A stretch of DNA of 64,000 nt, taken from positions 3,348,001 through 3,412,000 of the forward strand of contig NZ_CP108476.1 in the NCBI RefSeq assembly GCF_036226465.1, read 5' to 3'. The notes below the pieces were generated by a model. The model was not told where the DNA came from. It did no database searches and saw only the letters and a program-made list of their open reading frames with translations. This DNA comes from Kitasatospora sp. NBC_01250 (GTDB lineage Bacteria; Actinomycetota; Actinomycetes; Streptomycetales; Streptomycetaceae). This document shows positions 57,281 to 64,000 of the stretch, piece after piece (within the stretch, counting starts at the first letter, position 1; each line of letters starts with the position of its first letter). Both the position numbers and the translations under genes were made by a program.

Positions 57281-58714
57281 TCAGTCGCCGCGCTGGCGGG
57301 GCACGCTCAGCGTCACGGCCAGGCCCCCCGGCTCGGCCCGCGCGAAGTCCAGCGAACCGCCGCCGGCCAGCAGCAGGGTGCGGGCGATCGACAGGCCCAG
57401 GCCCGAACCGTCCGCGTTCTGGTGCCGGGGGCTGCGCCAGAACCGGTCGCCGACCCGGGCCAGCTCCTCCTCGGTGAGGCCCGGGCCGCTGTCCGTCACC
57501 GTCACCGCCACCTGGTGCTTGCCCACCCGCACCGTGACCGCCACCGTGCTGTCCGAGGGACTGAACTTGACCGCGTTGTCGAGCACCGCGTCCAGCGCGC
57601 TACCGAAGCCGATCGGATCCGCCCAGGCCTTGGCCAGCGGCGGGGTGCCGCAGGCCAGCAGGACCCCGCGCTGGGCGGCCAGCGGCTGCCAGGCGTCGGT
57701 CCTGGCCAGCACCAGCGCGGTCAGGTCCACCGGCTCCGGCTGGGGCCGGCTGCCCTCGGCGGTGGCCAGGCCCAGCAGGTCGTCCAGCACCCGGGCCAGC
57801 CGGGCACCCTCCTCGCGGACCTGCCCCAGTTCGGCCTCGTGCTGCTCGGGCAGCTCCAGGCCCAGCAGCTCGACCCGCAGCAGCAGAGCGGCCAGCGGGT
57901 TGCGCAGCTGGTGCGAGGCGTCGGCGACGAAGGCCCGCTGCTGGTCCAGGGCGAGCACCACGTGGTCGGCCATGTCGTTGAACGAGCCGACCAGTCGTCG
58001 CAGTTCGGGCGGACCGCTGACGGAGGCGACCCGGGCGTTCATCCGCCCGGTGGCGATGTCGTGGGTGACCCGGTCCAGGGTGCGTACCGGCCGCAGCACC
58101 CACCCGGTCAGCCGGACCGCGAGCAGCGTGGCGGCGATCATCGCGATCGCCTCGCCGCCGCCCAGCACCAGCCAGCGGTGCAGGATCCGGGCCCGCAGCG
58201 GGCCGGTCGGCGACTGGGTGACCACCAGCGCCACCACGTCGCCGTCGCGCACCACCGGCGAGGCGATGGTCAGCGTGCTGTTCGGGGTCCAGGGCCAGAC
58301 CTGCGGCGGGTTGTGGCTGCGCCGGCCGTCCCGGGCCTCCTGGACGGCCTCGCCGCCCGATCCGCTGGTCGGCAGGTGCCAGTCCGCGGGCGCGACGGCG
58401 AGCTGACGGCCGTCGGCCAGGGTCAGCGCGATGCTTATCCCGTAGAGCTCCTGGTAGCGGCTGACCTCCAGCTGCAGCTGGTGCAGCTGGATCGCGTCCA
58501 GGGCGGTCGGCACGGCGGGGTCGGAGCCGACCGCACCGCGCGAGGGCAGTCCCTGGGTCGGCAGTTCCTGGGCGAAGCGCGCCACGTCGTCCATCCGGTC
58601 CACCACGGTCCGGCTCTGCTCGGCGGCGGCCATCGCGGCGGCCAGTGGGACGCCCAGCGCCGCCAGCACGCAGGCCATCAGGGTCAGCAGGATGCCGAGC
58701 AGGCGGTTGCGCAT
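57281..58714 (-). CDS. Two-component sensor histidine kinase
   Basis: A 477-residue membrane kinase. Helix 1 is at about 7-31, an extracellular sensor runs to ~175, and helix 2 is near 182-204, followed by HAMP. The phosphorylated residue is H268 (ASHQLRNPLAALL), and the ATPase domain has LDNAVKFS, DSGPGL and GSGLGLSIA. The ATG at 58714 lies two bases after the response regulator stop, so the two are coupled. The signal is unknown. In S. coelicolor a similar pair (SCO5778/5779) lies next to gluABCD. Confidence 0.94.
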   Translation of the reverse strand: MRNRLLGILLTLMACVLAALGVPLAAAMAAAEQSRTVVDRMDDVARFAQELPTQGLPSRGAVGSDPAVPTALDAIQLHQLQLEVSRYQELYGISIALTLADGRQLAVAPADWHLPTSGSGGEAVQEARDGRRSHNPPQVWPWTPNSTLTIASPVVRDGDVVALVVTQSPTGPLRARILHRWLVLGGGEAIAMIAATLLAVRLTGWVLRPVRTLDRVTHDIATGRMNARVASVSGPPELRRLVGSFNDMADHVVLALDQQRAFVADASHQLRNPLAALLLRVELLGLELPEQHEAELGQVREEGARLARVLDDLLGLATAEGSRPQPEPVDLTALVLARTDAWQPLAAQRGVLLACGTPPLAKAWADPIGFGSALDAVLDNAVKFSPSDSTVAVTVRVGKHQVAVTVTDSGPGLTEEELARVGDRFWRSPRHQNADGSGLGLSIARTLLLAGGGSLDFARAEPGGLAVTLSVPRQRGD

Positions 58715-58716
58715 GC

Positions 58717-59577
58717 CTAGGAGGTCCCCGCCGCCGGGTCGCCCGCACCGCGCGCGGCCGGACCGGCACCACCGGCCGCCGTCCCGGGTCTGCGGGCCGC
58801 TGCGGGGCGTGTCCCGGTGGGACGGGTCCCCGCGGGAGGAGGCACCGCCGCGCCCTCCGCCGGGGCGGGCGACTGCGGGATCAGCCGGTAGCCGACCCCG
58901 CGCACCGCCTCGACCAGGCCGGGCAGCGCGAGCTTGGTGCGCAGCGAACCGATGTGCACCTCCAGGGTCCGCCCGTTGCCCTCCCAGCCGCTGCGCCACA
59001 CCTCGCTGAAGATCTGCTCGCGCCGGTAGACCACTCCGGGGCTCTGCGCGAGCAGCGCCAGCAGGTCGAACTCCTTGCGGGTGAGCGGCACCTCCCGCCC
59101 CGCCACGCTGACCCGGCGGCGCTCACGGTCGATGCTGATCCCCCAGGACTCCAGCGAGCCCGGCCCTGCGGGCGCCGCCGGGCCGTCCGGTGCGGGGGTG
59201 GTCGCGGCAGGCTGGAAGCGCCGGGCCACCGCGTGGATCCGGGCCAGCAGCTCGCCCATGTCGTAGGGCTTGGTGATGTAGTCGTCGGCCCCGAGGTTGA
59301 GGCCGTGGATCCGCGAGCGGATGTCCGCCCGGGCGGTCACCATGATCACCGGCACCCCGCTGCCGGCCCTGATCCGGCTGCACACCTCGAACCCGTCGCG
59401 GTCGGGCAGGCCGAGGTCGAGCAGCACCACCCGGTACGGGTCGCTGCCGTCCGGCACCAGCGCGTCGAGCGCCTCGTGCCCGCTTCGCGCGTGCCGCACC
59501 TGGAAGCCGTGCCGGCTGAGGACGGCGACCAGCGCCGCCGCGACCCGGTCGTCGTCCTCGACAAGCAGCAGCCGCAT
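58717..59577 (-). CDS. OmpR family response regulator
   Basis: A 286-residue regulator. The receiver domain has the acidic pair D8/D9, phosphoacceptor D54 (LLDLGLPD) and K103 (ITKPYDMGE). The winged helix (EVPLTRKEFDLLALLAQSPG, then RTLEVHIGSLRTKL) follows after a Pro/Ala linker, and a Pro/Ala-rich tail of about 45 residues extends the C-terminus. ATG 59577 has AAGG upstream. It forms an operon with the kinase gene. Confidence 0.94.
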   Translation of the reverse strand: MRLLLVEDDDRVAAALVAVLSRHGFQVRHARSGHEALDALVPDGSDPYRVVLLDLGLPDRDGFEVCSRIRAGSGVPVIMVTARADIRSRIHGLNLGADDYITKPYDMGELLARIHAVARRFQPAATTPAPDGPAAPAGPGSLESWGISIDRERRRVSVAGREVPLTRKEFDLLALLAQSPGVVYRREQIFSEVWRSGWEGNGRTLEVHIGSLRTKLALPGLVEAVRGVGYRLIPQSPAPAEGAAVPPPAGTRPTGTRPAAARRPGTAAGGAGPAARGAGDPAAGTS

Positions 59578-60261
59578 GCCCACACCTTTCCCATCTCTGG
59601 TTTCCCGCTCCGACGCGCCCCGCCCCGGGGCCCCGCTCCGCGGGTCTCCCGGCTCCGGGTTCCCCGCCCTGCAGGCACCGGCCGGCAGCCCTGGTGTGCC
59701 GGCGGAGCGGCCATCCTCCCCCACGGCGCACCGCCGCGGCCAGCCCCTCGGGGGCAGCCCGGGACGCACGTAGCCCTTTCGTGATGCTCAAGTTCCGCTC
59801 AGATCGCCTGACGCCGGCCGACGCTCACCCCTAGGGTCGGCTCATCGGGGGCTGCGTGCTCCGCCGGCCACAGCCCCCGATGCCGCGTCCACCCCAAGGG
59901 GTGACCGGCTTGGTGGTCACCCATGAGATGGTTTTCGCCCGCCGTGCCACCCACCGGCCGGGCCTCGGCGCCAGTGGCCGGATCACCGGGCCGACGGCCG
60001 CCCCGCCCGCCCGGATGTGTTCCGCAGGGCCGACGCACCAGGGATTTCCCGCTCCCGCCCGTCGGCCCCCGATGGCCGAAAGCCGCCCGGCCGGGCCTCC
60101 TCCGGGCGCCGCGGCACGAACCGGCGCACACCGACCGCTGCTTGACGGACTCCCAGGCACTCTGTTGCATTGCTCTTCGTGACACCACCCGGGACCTGCG
60201 CCGCTCCCCCCGCCACCGGAGCGCTCTCGCGCTGCCCACAGCCCCGGCGCGGAGGCCGTCC
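59578..60261. other. 684-bp region between response regulator and FAD hydroxylase, with gene relic
   Basis: Apart from the gluA-like relic listed separately, I see no intact gene. An 8-bp inverted repeat GGGTGACC/GGTCACCC (59899-59922) lies within the relic. The hydroxylase binding site GGAGG is at 60251-60255. Confidence 0.6.
59892..60058 (+). pseudogene. Relic of the 3' end of a polar amino-acid ABC ATPase gene (gluA-like)
   Basis: Frame 59892 onward reads PQGVTGLVVTHEMVFARRA, which matches the H-loop region of GluA/GlnQ-type ATPases (GMTxVVVTHEMGFARxxA). ASGRITG follows about ten residues later, where family members have a (D/S)GRIVE. From 60011, in another frame, PDVFRRADAP resembles the P-x-E-V-F end region. 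There is no Walker A, signature or start upstream. S. coelicolor has gluABCD next to the equivalent two-component genes, which supports a deletion relic. The second part of the match is weaker. Confidence 0.6.
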
Positions 60262-61953
60262 GTGGACCCGGTGATCGTGGTCGGGGCCGGCCCCGTGGGC
60301 CTGGCGATGGCGCTCGCGCTGGCCCGGCACGACGTCCCGAGCATCGTCCTCGACCAGGGCAGCGGCCTCTGCCCCGAAGGACCGCGCAGCGCCGTGCTCG
60401 GCACCGAGAGCACCGCCTTCCTCGAACGGCTCGGCTATCTGCGTGCCACCTCGGACGCCGCGCGCTGGGAGCGGCTGAGCGTCTGGCGGCGGCGCCAGGA
60501 GGTCCTGGGGGTGGACCTGACCGACCATCCGGTCCTCCACCTGCCCCAGCACCGGCTGCAGCGCGGGCTGCGCGACGCGGCCAGCGCCACCGGTCTGATC
60601 CAGCTGGTGCCGCACTCCCGGGTGGAGGAGATCGACCAGGACCAGGACGGGGTCAGCGTGCGCGGCCGGCACCCGCAGAACGGCACCGACACCTGGTGGC
60701 GGGCCAGCCACCTGGTCGGCTGCGACGGGGCCCGCTCGACGGTGCGCAAGCTGCTGGGCATCCGGTTCCCCGGCCGCCCGGCGGTGGACCGGCACGCCAT
60801 CGCCACCGTCCGGGTCGACCTGCCGTTCGCGGGCGAGGCCCGGCTGCACCGCGAGCCGCCCTGGCGCGGCGACCGCGAGGCCTCGGCCCGACCGCTGCCG
60901 GACGGCCTGTGGCGCCTGGACTGGCGCCTGCCGATCGGGCGCCCCGCGCCCAGCGAGCCGGTGGACCCGCACGCCACCTGGCCCGGGCTGGTCACCGGCG
61001 ACACCCTGCTGACCCGGGTCAAGGCCACCCTGACCGGCTGGTGCGGCCAACTGCCGCGCTACGAGCTGCTCGCGGCTGCCGACCACACCGCCCAGCAACG
61101 GCTGGCCGCCCGGTTCCGCAGCGGGCGCTGCTTCCTGGCCGGCGACGCGGCCCACCTGCACGGCGCGCTCGGCATGCAGAACCTGGCCGACGGCCTGCGC
61201 GACGTGGACAACCTGGCCTGGCGGCTCGCGGTCGCCTGGCACCTGCACGTCGGCGGACCACAGCCCGGCGGGTCGCTGCTGGACGGGTACGAGGCGGAGC
61301 GGCGCGGGGCGGTCGGGGCCCGGCTGCGCGCGGTGGACCAGGCGATGCCGCTGCTGCGTCCGCTGCGAGGCTGGCAGCAGACCCGGCGCTCGCTGCTGAC
61401 CGGTTCGTTCCGCAAGCACGCGCCGCTGCTCACCGACGGGCTGCTCGGCACCGGGCGGTTCGGCGGTGCACCGGCCTATCCGGCGGTGCCCTCCGGCGTG
61501 CCGGGGCGGGCGGCCGGGGTGCCGGTGCAGCGCGGGGGCGGGCGGGGCACCGCGCTGAGCGAGCAGCTGCCGGCCACGGCACCCGGGGTGCTGGTGCCGA
61601 ACCTTCCGGTGGTCACCACCGAGGGCGTGCCGGACCAGCTGTACGCGCGGCTGGGCGCGACCTTCCTGCTGCTGCTGGTCGCACCGGGCACGGCGGTCTG
61701 GTCGGCCGACCACTGGATGGGCGCGGGGCTGATGCCCCGGCTGGCCGAGGTGGCGACCGCGCTGCCGGTGCCGACCGAGGTCCTGGTCACCGAGGAGTAC
61801 CCGGGGGCCGGCGCGCACACGGTGCTGCTGATCCGGCCGGACGGGCACCTGGTCGGGGTCACCCAGGGCTGCAAGGCCGAGGACCTGCAGGCGCTGGCCG
61901 ACCGGGCGCGCGGCGGGCCCACGCCGTTGGCGGGCGCGGAGCAGTCGGTCTGA
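60262..61953 (+). CDS. FAD-dependent aromatic hydroxylase (PheA/TfdB family)
   Basis: A 563-residue flavoprotein monooxygenase that would hydroxylate an aromatic ring with NAD(P)H and oxygen. It has the FAD motif VVGAGPVGLAMALALA (N-terminus), the second FAD/NADPH motif LVGCDGARSTVRKLLG, and the third FAD site FLAGDAAHLHGALGMQNLAD. A thioredoxin-like C-terminal domain follows. I chose the GTG at 60262, six bases after GGAGG, because FAD binding begins directly after it; the long upstream frame crosses the gluA relic. It stands alone; the substrate is unknown. Confidence 0.88.
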   Translation: MDPVIVVGAGPVGLAMALALARHDVPSIVLDQGSGLCPEGPRSAVLGTESTAFLERLGYLRATSDAARWERLSVWRRRQEVLGVDLTDHPVLHLPQHRLQRGLRDAASATGLIQLVPHSRVEEIDQDQDGVSVRGRHPQNGTDTWWRASHLVGCDGARSTVRKLLGIRFPGRPAVDRHAIATVRVDLPFAGEARLHREPPWRGDREASARPLPDGLWRLDWRLPIGRPAPSEPVDPHATWPGLVTGDTLLTRVKATLTGWCGQLPRYELLAAADHTAQQRLAARFRSGRCFLAGDAAHLHGALGMQNLADGLRDVDNLAWRLAVAWHLHVGGPQPGGSLLDGYEAERRGAVGARLRAVDQAMPLLRPLRGWQQTRRSLLTGSFRKHAPLLTDGLLGTGRFGGAPAYPAVPSGVPGRAAGVPVQRGGGRGTALSEQLPATAPGVLVPNLPVVTTEGVPDQLYARLGATFLLLLVAPGTAVWSADHWMGAGLMPRLAEVATALPVPTEVLVTEEYPGAGAHTVLLIRPDGHLVGVTQGCKAEDLQALADRARGGPTPLAGAEQSV

Positions 61954-62049
61954 GGGTCTCCCGGGTGTCGGCGCGCGTCACCGGTTCGGCGTCACGCGGG
62001 CCGGGCCGACGCGGCGTCACCCGATGAGCTGACGGTCGGCCGGGCCGGG

Positions 62050-62922
62050 TCACTCCGACCCGAGCGACCACTCCTCCAGCTCCTCGGTGCTCTCGCCCTC
62101 CGCGTCCAGCACCTCGCGCACCACCCGGAAGGCGAGGCCCTCGGAGTAGCCGCGGCGGGCCAGCATGCCGACCAGCCGCCGCAAGCGGGCCTGGCGCTCC
62201 AGTCCCGTGGTCGCCCGCAGCTTGCGCTCCACCAGGGCGCGGGCCGTGGCCGCCTCCTCGTCCGGGTCGAGCTGGGCCACCGCCTCCTCGACCAGCGCGC
62301 CGGCGACGCCACGGGTGCGCAGTTCCCGGGCCAGCGCGCGGCGGGCCAGTCCTCGCCCGTGGTGCCGGGACTCGACCCAGGCGGCGGCGAAGGCGGCGTC
62401 GTCGATCAGGCCGACCTCCTCGAAACGGGAGAGCACCTCCTCGGCGACCTCGTCCGGGATCTCCCGCTTGCGCAGGGCGGTGGCCAGTTGCCCGCGGGTC
62501 CTCGGGGTACCGGTGAGCAGGCGCAGGCAGATGTCGCGGGCCCGGGCGGCGGGATCGGCCTCCGCGGCCGGCGGGGCGGTCGGCCCGGCCCCGCGCTCCG
62601 GGCGCCCGGAGCGCCGACGGCGCCCCCGCGTGCTGGCGGCGGCCAGCTCGGCCTCGGCCTCGGCCACCCAGTCCGGCTGCTCCGACCGGCCGGGCCTGGC
62701 CTCAGGCTCGGTCCGACGGCCGACCGGGCGCGAACTCCGCGGGCGCACCGGCTTGTCGGACGGCTCGACGGGTCTCGCCACCGACGGCTCGGCCTCGGCG
62801 GCGGGCCTCGGTCCGCGGGCGTTGACCACCCAGTCGGGGCGCTCCCCCTCCTCCTCGCCCTTGGCCTCCACCATCCACCGGTCCGGGCGCTCCCCTTCGC
62901 CCGGACTCCACACGTTCCTCAT
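62050..62922 (-). CDS. recX: Recombination regulator RecX
   Basis: RecX binds RecA filaments and limits their activity. The 290-residue protein has a ~130-residue charged, Pro/Arg-rich N-terminal extension, as in streptomycetes, then the helical RecX repeats (ARDICLRLLTGTPRTRGQLA, VGLIDDAAFAAAWVESRHHG, LARRALARELRTRGV). The ATG at 62922 lies seven bases after the recA stop, so the two are co-transcribed. Confidence 0.95.
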   Translation of the reverse strand: MRNVWSPGEGERPDRWMVEAKGEEEGERPDWVVNARGPRPAAEAEPSVARPVEPSDKPVRPRSSRPVGRRTEPEARPGRSEQPDWVAEAEAELAAASTRGRRRRSGRPERGAGPTAPPAAEADPAARARDICLRLLTGTPRTRGQLATALRKREIPDEVAEEVLSRFEEVGLIDDAAFAAAWVESRHHGRGLARRALARELRTRGVAGALVEEAVAQLDPDEEAATARALVERKLRATTGLERQARLRRLVGMLARRGYSEGLAFRVVREVLDAEGESTEELEEWSLGSE

Positions 62923-62929
62923 CCGCTGA

Positions 62930-64000
<1,071 letters not shown>

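Overview
The window is high-GC DNA from an actinomycete of the Streptomycetaceae (Streptomyces, Kitasatospora or Streptacidiphilus; the sequence alone does not separate them). The evidence is an HrdB-type principal sigma factor with a lysine/alanine-rich N-terminus, a WhiH sporulation regulator beside it, a conservon (cvnABCD plus P450s), a B12-dependent ribonucleotide reductase with NrdR, an RshA-type RelA/SpoT homologue, and frequent GTG/TTG starts. From memory, the backbone order (protease, hrdB, whiH, ABC pair, recQ, rnhB, nrdJ, nrdR, lexA, dinG, siderophore synthetases, hflX, rshA, dapF, miaA, miaB, two-component pair, recX, recA) matches the S. coelicolor region around SCO5769-SCO5821, so this is core chromosome with a few local insertions and losses.

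Layout. 1-6.2 kb: a secreted trypsin-like protease cut by the left edge, hrdB, whiH and a degenerate ABC transporter pair, all on the minus strand. 6.4-18 kb: a NUDIX regulator-like gene, a glycogen-debranching-type enzyme, a prolyl aminopeptidase, a DUF4192 gene divergent from a RecQ helicase with a phosphoribosyltransferase-like tail (three DnaA boxes lie between them), two uncharacterised genes and rnhB. 18-24 kb: a TetR/MFS efflux pair with clear operators, then a sugar-type ABC importer without its own ATPase. 24.5-30.2 kb: a conservon with two P450s. 30.5-37.7 kb: the DNA-precursor and SOS block (nrdJ, nrdR, lexA, dinG). 37.7-43.2 kb: a four-gene, aerobactin-like siderophore operon. 43.5-45.8 kb: two tandem lipoprotein proteases. 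45.9-56.2 kb: hflX, rshA, dapF, a membrane protein, miaA, a fused antitoxin-like gene, a LigB-like gene and miaB. 56.3-62 kb: a TAXI-type binding protein, a two-component system, a relic that looks like the 3' end of a glutamate-uptake ATPase gene, and an FAD hydroxylase. 62-64 kb: recX and recA, the latter cut by the right edge.

How the parts work together. DNA repair and its control are concentrated here: LexA with an SOS box at its own promoter, RecA/RecX, DinG, RecQ, RNase HII, and NrdR controlling dNTP supply by NrdJ. Development and stress signalling are represented by HrdB, WhiH, RshA and the conservon. Iron uptake is represented by a complete IucA/IucB/IucC/IucD-type gene set that ends 13 bases before dinG, with no iron box or transporter that I could see.

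Less ordinary observations are the gluA-like relic where S. coelicolor carries gluABCD, the DnaA-box cluster at the recQ promoter, the in-frame fusion of two small proteins with an internal ribosome binding site, the ABC ATPase lacking its catalytic residues, the tandem proteases sharing an unknown Trp-rich segment, and the P450 lacking ExxR. I found no CRISPR array, insertion sequence, rRNA or tRNA gene. No search or alignment software was used; family assignments rest on motifs and memory.
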